Part shown: positions 25,731 through 33,133 of the stretch, piece after piece
Layout: every line of letters starts with the position of its first letter
Position numbering within the stretch: position 1 is the stretch's first letter
From: Actinomycetota bacterium
Lineage (GTDB): Bacteria > Actinomycetota > Actinomycetes > Nanopelagicales > Nanopelagicaceae
Length of the DNA stretch: 43,471 bases
NCBI GenBank assembly: GCA_010032875.1
Contig: RGSB01000005.1
Coordinates: 1-43,471, forward strand
Reading direction: 5' to 3'
Translations under genes and position numbers: made by a program
The notes under the pieces: generated by a model
Seen by the model: only the letters and a program-made list of their open reading frames with translations
The model's database searches: none
Told to the model about the DNA's origin: nothing

Positions 25731-27089
25731 ATGAGTTCACTATCTATTGAAGAATTAACAGCTGCAATCCAATCAGGTGCCATAGACACAGTTGTTGTTG
25801 CAATGACGGATATGCAAGGCCGACTTACTGGAAAAAGAATTCATGGAGAACACTTTCTCAATGAAGTTCTCAAGCACGGTACCGAGGGATGCAATTACCT
25901 TCTCGCAGTCGACGTGGACATGAACACTGTTCAGGGATATGAAATGTCATCCTGGGAACGCGGCTATAGCGACTTTGAACTCGCACCAGATTTCAACACC
26001 CTCCGACTTATTCCATGGCAAGAGGGCGCAGCACTTGTTCTTGCAGATGTTCAGTGGCTCGATCACTCCCCTGTTGTGGCATCGCCTCGCCAGATTCTTC
26101 GCAAGCAGATTGCCAATCTAGAAAAAGCTGGCATGCAGGCGATGTGTGGCACTGAACTCGAATTCGTTGTCTATAAAGATTCATACGAAGAAGCGTGGAA
26201 CAAGGCATATCGCGATCTCACACCGGTTAACCAATACAACGTCGATTACTCAATTTTAGGCGGTTCACGTATTGAACCATTGCTACGTGAGATTCGACTC
26301 GGTATGGCAGGTGCTGGCATGACTGTTGAATCGGTTAAAGGTGAGTGCAACCTCGGACAGCATGAAATTGCCTTCAAGTATTCAGATGCTCTTTCAAATT
26401 GCGACCAGCATGTCATTTATAAAAATGGTGCTAAGGAAATCGCAGCGGAAGCAGGTTATGCCCTCACATTCATGGCCAAGCCAAATGAGCGAGAAGGAAA
26501 CTCTTCACATATTCACCTATCCTTCCGCGGACTCAATGGCGAATTAGTGATGACAGATGAGGCAGATAAAGAACACGGCATGTCAGATCTTGGACGCCAA
26601 TTCATTGCTGGCCAACTTGCACATATGCGTGAGCTTTCCATTTTGTTTGCGCCAAATATCAACTCTTATAAGCGTTATGTCCCCGGATCATTTGCTCCGA
26701 CTGCAATCCGTTGGGGACGAGATAACCGCACATGCGCTTTCCGACTAGTTGGTCGTGGTGCAGGTTTGCGTCTTGAAAACCGAATTCCTGGTGGAGACGT
26801 AAATCCTTACCTAGCAGTTGCCGGAATCATCGCCGCTGGTCTTGATGGAATTACTAAGAAAATGAAACTAGAACCAGCATTTACCGGTAATGCCTATGTT
26901 TCTGATTCACCACGTGTACCTTCAACCATGAATGAAGCCCTTGATCTCTGGGAAAAGAGCGCATGGGTTAAGGAAACATTTGGCGATGAAGTTCAAGCCC
27001 ACTATGCAAATATGGCTCGTGTTGAAATCGCTGCCTACGGTAAAGCTGTAACTGACTGGGAATTATTCCGAAACTTCGAAAGGTTCTAA
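25731..27089 (+). CDS. Glutamine synthetase-fold gamma-glutamyl-amine ligase (GlnA3/GlnA4/PuuA-like)
   Basis: A 452-aa member of the glutamine synthetase superfamily that probably ligates glutamate to an amine using ATP. Metal and ATP residues are kept: Glu142/Glu144 (TELEF), Glu205, Glu212, the SSHIH segment (258-262), and Glu349/Arg351 in RLENRIPGG. Two ammonia-site features of true glutamine synthetase are absent: the flexible-loop Glu position (GYEAP) reads GSFAP (319-323), and the FDGSS motif is replaced near 70-80. GlnA4 of Streptomyces makes gamma-glutamylethanolamide; GlnA3 and PuuA use polyamines. The gene content here favours an amino alcohol. The ATG at 25731 follows the terminator; an upstream frame start lies inside the permease. 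Confidence 0.88.
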   Translation: MSSLSIEELTAAIQSGAIDTVVVAMTDMQGRLTGKRIHGEHFLNEVLKHGTEGCNYLLAVDVDMNTVQGYEMSSWERGYSDFELAPDFNTLRLIPWQEGAALVLADVQWLDHSPVVASPRQILRKQIANLEKAGMQAMCGTELEFVVYKDSYEEAWNKAYRDLTPVNQYNVDYSILGGSRIEPLLREIRLGMAGAGMTVESVKGECNLGQHEIAFKYSDALSNCDQHVIYKNGAKEIAAEAGYALTFMAKPNEREGNSSHIHLSFRGLNGELVMTDEADKEHGMSDLGRQFIAGQLAHMRELSILFAPNINSYKRYVPGSFAPTAIRWGRDNRTCAFRLVGRGAGLRLENRIPGGDVNPYLAVAGIIAAGLDGITKKMKLEPAFTGNAYVSDSPRVPSTMNEALDLWEKSAWVKETFGDEVQAHYANMARVEIAAYGKAVTDWELFRNFERF

Positions 27090-27092
27090 TAA

Positions 27093-28451
27093 GTGCCATC
27101 TACGTATGACGTTATAAACCCAGCAAATGAAAGCATCGTAGAAACTGTAAATCTTCTTAGTTTAGAAGAAACTGATGCTGTAATTGCCAAAGCAGCCAAA
27201 GCTTTTGAAAACTGGAAAAACGTTGCACCTGGAGAACGTGCCCGTTTGCTCCGCGCATTCTCACAAGTTGTAACTGATCACCGTGAAGAACTTGCTCAAC
27301 TTGAAATTACAAATTCCGGTCACACTCGTGGCAATGCGCTCTGGGAAGCAGACAACGTTGCAAATACTTTGATGTATTACGCAGCTGCACCAGAGCGTTT
27401 ATTTGGCCGACAGATTCCTGTGCCTGGCGGAATCGATGTGACTTTTAAGGAACCACTTGGAGTTGTAGGAGTCATTGTTCCCTGGAACTTTCCGATGCCG
27501 ATTGCTGGTTGGGGATTCGCACCGGCACTCGCGGCAGGAAACACAGTTGTATTAAAGCCGGCTGAGTACACACCACTGACTGCCATTCGTTTAGGCGAAT
27601 TAGCGTTAAAGGCTGGAATTCCCGAAGGTGTTTTTAATGTGCTACCGGGCAAAGGCAGCATCGTCGGAAATAGATTTGTTACCCATCCATTGGTAAGAAA
27701 GGTTGTCTTCACTGGTTCGACCACAGTTGGAAAACAAATCATGGTTGGGTGTGCAGACCAAGTAAAGCGAGTAACTCTGGAACTTGGCGGAAAATCTTCA
27801 AACATCATCTTTGCCGATGCCGATGTTGCCAAAGCTGCCGCCGGCGCACCTGGAGCAGTATTTGATAACGCTGGTCAAGATTGTTGTGCACGTTCTCGTA
27901 TCCTTGTTCAAAAATCTGCATTTGATACTTTTATGGAGCACTTTGAAGTTGCAGTAAAAAAATTCCGTGTGGAAGATCCAAATCTTGCTACAGCTGACAT
28001 GGGTCCACTTATTTCAAAGAAGCAATTTGATGTGGTCGAATCATTTTTAGATGAGCCAGTTGCATTTAAAGGTTCCGCTCCGACTGGACCTGGGTACTGG
28101 ATGCCACCAACCGTTCTTTTGCCAAAAAATACTCAATCTCGATCATGGCGAGAAGAAATATTCGGACCAGTTGTATCGGTGATGACCTTTGAAGATGAAG
28201 CAGAAGCCATTCAAATGGCTAATGACAGCGAATATGGTCTTTCAGGATCTATCTGGACTCGAGACGTTGGTCGTGCGCTCCGTGTTTCTCGCGGAATTGA
28301 AACAGGAGCACTCTCAGTTAACTCGAACTCTTCCGTTCGTTTCTGGACGCCATTTGGCGGCTTCAAACAATCAGGATTAGGTCGCGAACTTGGACCAGAT
28401 GCTCTCGATTCATTTACTGAAGTTAAGAACGTCTTTATCTCAAACGACTAA
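27093..28451 (+). CDS. NAD(P)-dependent aldehyde dehydrogenase
   Basis: A 452-aa aldehyde dehydrogenase, slightly shorter than the usual 480-500. Catalytic Cys264 lies in GQDCCARS; the general base is in [10 protein letters not shown]; the NAD-site motifs PWNFPMP and FTGSTTVGK are present. It would oxidise the gamma-glutamyl aldehyde intermediate to the acid. The GTG start is three bases after the ligase stop, so both are on one mRNA. The SDR follows after 26 bases. Confidence 0.94.
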   Translation: MPSTYDVINPANESIVETVNLLSLEETDAVIAKAAKAFENWKNVAPGERARLLRAFSQVVTDHREELAQLEITNSGHTRGNALWEADNVANTLMYYAAAPERLFGRQIPVPGGIDVTFKEPLGVVGVIVPWNFPMPIAGWGFAPALAAGNTVVLKPAEYTPLTAIRLGELALKAGIPEGVFNVLPGKGSIVGNRFVTHPLVRKVVFTGSTTVGKQIMVGCADQVKRVTLELGGKSSNIIFADADVAKAAAGAPGAVFDNAGQDCCARSRILVQKSAFDTFMEHFEVAVKKFRVEDPNLATADMGPLISKKQFDVVESFLDEPVAFKGSAPTGPGYWMPPTVLLPKNTQSRSWREEIFGPVVSVMTFEDEAEAIQMANDSEYGLSGSIWTRDVGRALRVSRGIETGALSVNSNSSVRFWTPFGGFKQSGLGRELGPDALDSFTEVKNVFISND

Positions 28452-28477
28452 CACACTCATACAGAAAAGGAAGAAAC

Positions 28478-29251
28478 ATGTCGCAACGTCTAGAAGGACG
28501 CGTAGCAGTAATCACTGGCGCAGGAAGCGGAATCGGCTTAGCTACAGCTAAGCGCCTAGCAAGTGAAGGCGCAAAGATTGTTGCTGTAGATATGAACGCT
28601 GAATCTGGCGAAGCTGCAGCTAAAGCAACCGGAGGCATCTTTGTAAAGGCAGATGTCACTAATGCGACAGATGTTGAGAACATGTACAAGGTTGCTTTTG
28701 ATACATACGGTCGAATAGATATTGCTTTCAATAACGCCGGAATTTCGCCACCAGATGATGATTCAATTTTGACCACTGGACTTGATGCTTGGGAAAGAGT
28801 TTTACGCGTTAACACAACAAGTGTTTTCCACTGCTGCAAGTACGTAATCCCATATATGCAAAAGGCTGGAAAGGGTTCAATCATTAATACTGCTTCGTTC
28901 GTAGCAACAATGGGCGCAGCTACTTCTCAGATTGCATACACAGCATCTAAAGGTGGCGTTTTGGCAATGTCTCGCGAACTCGGAGTGCAATTCGCACGTG
29001 AAGGTATTCGAGTAAATGCTCTATCTCCTGGACCAGTTAACACGCCACTTCTGCAAGAGCTCTTTGCTAAAGATAAAGAGCGCGCAGCGCGTCGCTTAGT
29101 TCATATCCCAATGGGACGTTTTGCTGATGACACTGAAATTGCCGCAGCTGTAGCGTTTCTTGCTAGTGATGACTCTTCATTTATTACAGCATCTAACTTC
29201 TTAGTAGATGGTGGTATTTCTGGAGCGTACGTAACTCCGCTTGATAACTAG
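28478..29251 (+). CDS. Short-chain dehydrogenase/reductase (SDR)
   Basis: A 257-aa classical SDR. Nucleotide site TGAGSGIG (13-20), Asp38 at the end of strand 2 (favouring NAD), NNAG at 85-88, and the catalytic Ser140, Tyr154 and Lys158 (YTASK). As part of the cassette it would oxidise the hydroxyl of a gamma-glutamyl amino alcohol to the aldehyde. This step is needed for ethanolamine but not for polyamines, where an amine oxidase or aminotransferase would be expected. AAGGAAG precedes the ATG. Its TAG stop interlocks with that of the convergent amidotransferase (CTAG at 29248-29251). Confidence 0.93.
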   Translation: MSQRLEGRVAVITGAGSGIGLATAKRLASEGAKIVAVDMNAESGEAAAKATGGIFVKADVTNATDVENMYKVAFDTYGRIDIAFNNAGISPPDDDSILTTGLDAWERVLRVNTTSVFHCCKYVIPYMQKAGKGSIINTASFVATMGAATSQIAYTASKGGVLAMSRELGVQFAREGIRVNALSPGPVNTPLLQELFAKDKERAARRLVHIPMGRFADDTEIAAAVAFLASDDSSFITASNFLVDGGISGAYVTPLDN

Positions 29252-29976
29252 ATCCGCTTAATCGGCGCGGTTGCGATACGATCAAGAAATTGATCGACTA
29301 AATCGTAACCGCGCTGATTTGTTTGCTGTTCAATTTGTTTCGTCTCTGCGCGTAACTCTTTAACATCAACGCCTTCTGATTCAACTTCAGCGCAGCCACC
29401 ATCCATTTCCAGCCATAAATCCAGTACCTGCGAATCAATTTCTGGGTGAAATTGCAATCCAAGTGTGCGTCCAAATGAATATGCCTGTGGACATAAATCA
29501 TTTTCTGCAATCAATGTTGCACCTGGTGGAAGAGTGAATCGATCCCAGTGATATTGAAACCAAGGACCGCGTGGAATAAGTGATTCATCCTTGCTTTCGA
29601 TTTCATACCAACCAAGCTCTGCACGAGGTGAACGAGAAACTGTGCCGCCAAGCACGCGAGACATAAGTTGTCCACCGAAACAAATTCCAAGGACAGGTAT
29701 TCCAGCGTTGTGAACTTCTTTCATTTTTTCTAATTCTGGCAATAACCAATTACCAACAACGTCATCTCCATATGCTGCATATGGTGCTCCCATTACGACG
29801 ACAACATCAAATGAAAGTAAGTCAGGCCACGTAACAGTTACATTAGGAGTTTTTTGATGCTCCTTATCGACGATAACGAATCTAGTTATTTCATACCCGC
29901 GAACTTTAAACTGATGCCAGATTGGACCACCTTCGCTCACGTGGTCGTGTTCGATGAAGATTACGCGTTTACTCAT
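29248..29976 (-). CDS. Class I glutamine amidotransferase-like hydrolase
   Basis: A 242-aa protein with the GuaA-type class I amidotransferase fold. The triad is Cys99 (LGICFGGQ), His177 and Glu179 (LQFHPEI). No synthetase domain is fused, so it most likely acts as a stand-alone gamma-glutamyl hydrolase. In this setting it would release glutamate from the oxidised gamma-glutamyl product (gamma-glutamylglycine if the substrate is ethanolamine), the role PuuD has in putrescine breakdown. It is on the opposite strand to the cassette and overlaps the desaturase stop by 4 bases, so it is co-transcribed with the desaturase. Confidence 0.87.
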   Translation of the reverse strand: MSKRVIFIEHDHVSEGGPIWHQFKVRGYEITRFVIVDKEHQKTPNVTVTWPDLLSFDVVVVMGAPYAAYGDDVVGNWLLPELEKMKEVHNAGIPVLGICFGGQLMSRVLGGTVSRSPRAELGWYEIESKDESLIPRGPWFQYHWDRFTLPPGATLIAENDLCPQAYSFGRTLGLQFHPEIDSQVLDLWLEMDGGCAEVESEGVDVKELRAETKQIEQQTNQRGYDLVDQFLDRIATAPIKRI

Positions 29977-30941
29977 TTTTGAATGCGTATTGGCTCTTGT
30001 CCGCGAGCAATTAGGCGTTCGAAATGGTGTTCGCGCTTTTCATTAAACCGATCTGATTCTTCGGTCGTCTTTGCCAAAAAGGCTGTGAGTTCGTCACGAG
30101 CAACTAGGCCATCTCCCGATAAGTCATTGCGTTCAAAGACATCCCATGCTCGTAATACGGGAGCGATAACTTCTTCTAAATGTTGTTGCATGTCATAAAT
30201 ACCAGCCAGAGCAATCTGCACAGCTTTGCGACCAAACCCTGGCATATTGGCACCTGGCATATCAAAATTGGTTACAACATCTGCAATCGCTCTCATGGCC
30301 GCATTTGGTTCGAGGTCCAGTGCTGCCTTTAGAGTATTTCGATAGAAAATCATGTGAAGATTTTCATCTAATGCAATTCGTTGCATCATTCCTTCTGCGA
30401 TTGGATCATCTGAAATCTTGCCAGTATTTCGGTGTGAAATACGAGTGGCTAGCTCTTGAAAAGAAACATAGGCAATTGTGTGCAACATGTCATTTTCATA
30501 GGGAGTTTGATATCCCAAGGACATATGCGCCATACGTAAATCTTCTAGTTCGTATGGATCCACTCCACGAGTGGCCATTAAATAATCGCGGATGACGATT
30601 GCGTGGCGACCTTCTTCTGCAGTCCAACGTTCGATCCAATTACCCCAAGCACCATCTCGGCCCATGGATAAAGTAATTTCAGTGTGATAACTCGGCAAAT
30701 TATCTTCAGTTAACAGATTAAGAATTAGCGAATCTTGTGCGACGGATGACAAGCGAGAATCTTTGGCTTCCCATGCATCACCATTAAGCGGGCCCGCGAA
30801 ATCTCTTCCTTCACTCCAAGGGACATATTCATGTGGATACCAGTTTTTTTGAATTGCTAGATGTCGCTCTAATTCAACAGCGACAACTGGTTCGAGATCG
30901 CGGATTAATCGAGATTGGATCTTCGCGGACTCTTCGGACAT
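29973..30941 (-). CDS. Acyl-[acyl-carrier-protein] desaturase (soluble di-iron)
   Basis: A 322-aa ferritin-like di-iron protein of the plant-type/mycobacterial DesA family that introduces a cis double bond into ACP-bound fatty acids. The full ligand set is present: Glu79, Glu110-x2-His113, Glu163 and Glu193-x2-His196. There is no membrane segment. The leaderless -10 and an operator-like 12-mer shared with fadA lie upstream, so it is probably controlled with beta-oxidation. Near the C-terminus, residues 273-284 (DLSGDGLVARDE) resemble an EF-hand loop, but relatives have similar non-EF sequences there, so calcium binding is doubtful. It precedes the amidotransferase in a two-gene unit. Confidence 0.92.
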   Translation of the reverse strand: MSEESAKIQSRLIRDLEPVVAVELERHLAIQKNWYPHEYVPWSEGRDFAGPLNGDAWEAKDSRLSSVAQDSLILNLLTEDNLPSYHTEITLSMGRDGAWGNWIERWTAEEGRHAIVIRDYLMATRGVDPYELEDLRMAHMSLGYQTPYENDMLHTIAYVSFQELATRISHRNTGKISDDPIAEGMMQRIALDENLHMIFYRNTLKAALDLEPNAAMRAIADVVTNFDMPGANMPGFGRKAVQIALAGIYDMQQHLEEVIAPVLRAWDVFERNDLSGDGLVARDELTAFLAKTTEESDRFNEKREHHFERLIARGQEPIRIQK

Positions 30942-30947
30942 AGAAGA

Positions 30948-30953
30948 ACCCTA
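30948..30953 (-). promoter_or_regulatory. -10 box of the desaturase gene (leaderless)
   Basis: TAGGGT on the minus strand ends 6 bases before the ATG at 30939-30941. The -35 position (17-base spacing) is 30971-30976, inside the shared operator motif. Confidence 0.45.
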
Positions 30954-30967
30954 CGGTAATTTCAATA

Positions 30968-30980
30968 CTACTGACGAGTT
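30968..30980. promoter_or_regulatory. Operator-like motif shared with the fadA promoter
   Basis: CTACTGACGAGT (30968-30979) is identical to 5545-5556 in front of fadA. It is a TACT-N4-AGT(T) near-dyad over the -35 position of the desaturase promoter, and it touches the trmD stop codon at 30979-30981. Confidence 0.5.
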
Positions 30981-31662
30981 AGAAATTCTTCTCAGCTCGA
31001 TCTTTTGCAGATTGTGCGCGCCATGAAGCGATTTGTGCGTGATTTCCACTAAGCAAAATCTCAGGAACGCTGATATCTCGCCACGTCTGTGGTTTAGTGA
31101 AGGAAGGATATTCAGCGAATCCATCGTGCATGTGGGACTCTTCAATAATTGATTCAGGATTTCCAAGTACCCCTGGTAGTAATCGAGTAATAGCTTCAAT
31201 CATCACCATAGCTGCTACTTCTCCACCACCTAGTACATAGTCACCAATTGATACTTCATGTACTCGAACATTTTTTGCAATAAAAGAATCTTGGGAGTAG
31301 TACTGACGAACTCGATCGTCAATTCCTTCATAACGTCCACAAGCAAAAACCAAGTGAGAGCGCTTAGAAAAATTCTCGGCCATGCGCTGGTTAAATCTCT
31401 TTCCACCGGGCGTCAAAATAATTAGATCAACATCATGTACCAGTAAAGGATCAAGAGCAGATCCCCACACTTCAGCCTTCATGACCATGCCTGCTCCGCC
31501 ACCATAAGGAGTGTCATCGACGCTGTGATGATTATCAGTTGCATGGGCTCGCAAATCATGAACTTGAATTTCGAGCAATCCCTCTTCTTGGGCCTTACCT
31601 AAAAGAGATAATTTAAGTGGAGTGAGGTAATCAGGAAATATTGTTACGACATCTAACTTCAT
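30979..31662 (-). CDS. trmD: tRNA (guanine-N1-)-methyltransferase
   Basis: SPOUT enzyme of 227 aa that makes m1G37 in tRNAs to prevent +1 frameshifting. FPDYLTPLKLSLLGKA, DDTPYGGGAGMV and the trefoil-knot segment SIGDYVLGGGEVAAMVMIEA are all present. It overlaps the rimM stop by 4 bases (ATGA). In most actinobacteria rplS follows trmD; here the desaturase gene does. Confidence 0.96.
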   Translation of the reverse strand: MKLDVVTIFPDYLTPLKLSLLGKAQEEGLLEIQVHDLRAHATDNHHSVDDTPYGGGAGMVMKAEVWGSALDPLLVHDVDLIILTPGGKRFNQRMAENFSKRSHLVFACGRYEGIDDRVRQYYSQDSFIAKNVRVHEVSIGDYVLGGGEVAAMVMIEAITRLLPGVLGNPESIIEESHMHDGFAEYPSFTKPQTWRDISVPEILLSGNHAQIASWRAQSAKDRAEKNF

Positions 31663-32162
31663 TTCATCTCACCTGTAATCGTGGGAGGAATAACGAGTAT
31701 TCGCTTATTTTTTATATCTACTTCAGGAACAAGTTGATGAACAAAGGGAATAAGTGATTCTCCCTGTTCAGTTTTAATGGCTAATAAATCTTGCCCCGGA
31801 AGATTGATGACATCAGTGACTTCACCGAATTTTTCCCCAGACTCTAGATATGTCATACATCCAATCAATTGGAGAACGTGATATTCGTCCTCATCTCCGG
31901 TTGGTGCATTTATGTCCACATCCGAATAAAGCATTTCATTTCTCAACTCTTCAATTTGATTGCGAGTAGTGATGCCTTTAAATCCTAAGAGAAGAATCCC
32001 ATTGTGCACACGTCCTGAAACAATGGTGAGATCACCATGTTTGTCCGTGTTTACGGTTGCACCAATTGCAAAGCGACTATCTGGATCATCAGTACGAACT
32101 TCAATCGTTGCTTCACCAAGAATTCCGTGAGCACGACCAATGCGGCCCACGAGTAAGCGCAT
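31659..32162 (-). CDS. rimM: Ribosome maturation factor RimM
   Basis: A 167-aa two-domain protein that binds ribosomal protein S19 during assembly of the 30S head. The N-terminal RimM domain starts VGRIGRAHGILGEATIEV; the C-terminal PRC-barrel covers about 95-160, with GEVTDVINLPGQDLLAI. It lies 13 bases after khpA and is joined to trmD by a 4-base overlap. Confidence 0.95.
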   Translation of the reverse strand: MRLLVGRIGRAHGILGEATIEVRTDDPDSRFAIGATVNTDKHGDLTIVSGRVHNGILLLGFKGITTRNQIEELRNEMLYSDVDINAPTGDEDEYHVLQLIGCMTYLESGEKFGEVTDVINLPGQDLLAIKTEQGESLIPFVHQLVPEVDIKNKRILVIPPTITGEMK

Positions 32163-32175
32163 ATGCGAAGAGTTG

Positions 32176-32415
32176 TTAGCGAGCCTCGTCGGTCTCGATG
32201 AGATCGACGCGCACTGTGCGACCAGCGATTGCGCTGACTACTGTGCGAAGAGCTTTAGCTGTACGGCCGTTGCGACCAATAACTTTGCCGATGTCTTCAG
32301 GATTAACTCGAACTTCTAACGTTGTTCCGCGACGATGAGTCTTTTCCTTAACAATGACATCTTCAGGATTATCGACGATCCCTTTTACGAGATGTTCGAG
32401 AGCTTCATCCATCAT
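32176..32415 (-). CDS. khpA: KH-domain RNA-binding protein KhpA
   Basis: A 79-aa single KH domain with the GxxG loop in GKVIGRNGRTAKALR. KhpA, often with KhpB/Jag, binds RNAs including tRNA and mRNA and affects cell division in Gram-positive bacteria. It is placed two bases after rpsP and before rimM, the usual order. Confidence 0.95.
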   Translation of the reverse strand: MMDEALEHLVKGIVDNPEDVIVKEKTHRRGTTLEVRVNPEDIGKVIGRNGRTAKALRTVVSAIAGRTVRVDLIETDEAR

Positions 32416-32417
32416 TG

Positions 32418-32975
32418 TTATTCAGCAGCCGCTTCTTCAGTTGCTGCTGGAGTCTCTTCAACTGCTGGAGTCTCTGCGACAACTTCAGCTGGAGCATCTT
32501 CAACTACTGGAGTTTCTTCGATGGCTGCTTCAGCTGCAGGTGCAGGAGTTTCTTCTACAACTGGGTTCGCTTTTGCCGCTAACTTCTCTTGTGCTTTCTT
32601 CTTAAGAGTTGTTGCACCTTCTTTTGGCTCATCCATTGCTTGCTTAACAGCTGCTTCGTAGGCAACGCTCTTTGCAGGCTTTGGTGCAGCAACACGGAGT
32701 GTTCCTTCAGTTCCAGGAAGTCCCTTATGTTTTTGCCAATCGCCTGTAACTTTTAAAATTGCCTCTACTGCGGGAGTTGGAAGTGCGCCAGTGCCTAACC
32801 AATACAGTGCACGATCAGAGTTAACTTCGATCAGTGATGGTTCTTGTCCTGGTGCATAGCGACCAATCTCTTCAATGGATAAACCATTGCGAGCTTTGCG
32901 TGAATCTGTAACAACGATGCGGAAATACGGTGTGCGAATTTTTCCCATACGCATTAAACGAATTTTTGTAGCCAA
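32418..32975 (-). CDS. rpsP: 30S ribosomal protein S16 with long acidic tail
   Basis: Residues 1 to about 85 are a normal S16 (IRLMRMGKIRTPYFRIVV, DRALYWLGTGALPT). The protein continues to 185 aa: a Lys-rich segment (about 95-125) and then an Ala/Glu/Pro/Val tail made of loose repeats of EETPA/VVAETPA type. Shorter C-terminal extensions of S16 are known in actinobacteria; this one is long and probably disordered. The start is TTG with AGGAG 10 bases upstream, unusual for a highly expressed ribosomal gene. It is the first gene of rpsP-khpA-rimM-trmD. Confidence 0.95.
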   Translation of the reverse strand: MATKIRLMRMGKIRTPYFRIVVTDSRKARNGLSIEEIGRYAPGQEPSLIEVNSDRALYWLGTGALPTPAVEAILKVTGDWQKHKGLPGTEGTLRVAAPKPAKSVAYEAAVKQAMDEPKEGATTLKKKAQEKLAAKANPVVEETPAPAAEAAIEETPVVEDAPAEVVAETPAVEETPAATEEAAAE

Positions 32976-33077
32976 GTAACGTGTGCTCCTGTAAATGTGT
33001 GCCTTGCCAAAGTAATCGCAGCGGGGTGCGCAATCATTTTGACCAAGCGATGGACTTGGATGTTTCGGGGGTAGAGG

Positions 33078-33094
33078 GCCCCGTCACAGGGGGC
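33078..33094 (-). other. GC-rich hairpin between ffh and rpsP
   Basis: GCCCC (33078-33082) and GGGGC (33090-33094) can pair around a 7-base loop, about 40 bases after the ffh stop on the minus strand. No T-run follows, so it may be a weak or factor-assisted terminator or a leader element of rpsP. The rest of the 158-base gap shows no clear promoter. Confidence 0.3.
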
Positions 33095-33133
33095 TAATCT
33101 TGCCATCACAAGCTCAGGAAGCGAAATTAAGGC

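Noticed and set aside
27377-27832. 151-aa antisense open frame within the aldehyde dehydrogenase gene
   Set aside because: No family features; coding signal belongs to the plus-strand enzyme motifs.
30085-30123. EF-hand-like loop DLSGDGLVARDE in the acyl-ACP desaturase
   Set aside because: It fits the calcium-loop pattern, but related desaturases have similar Gly/Asp/Glu sequences at this site without EF-hands, and there is no second hand.
32418-32570. Repetitive DNA in rpsP considered as a mobile or tandem-repeat element
   Set aside because: The repeats are in frame, imperfect and explained by the Ala/Glu/Pro tail of S16.
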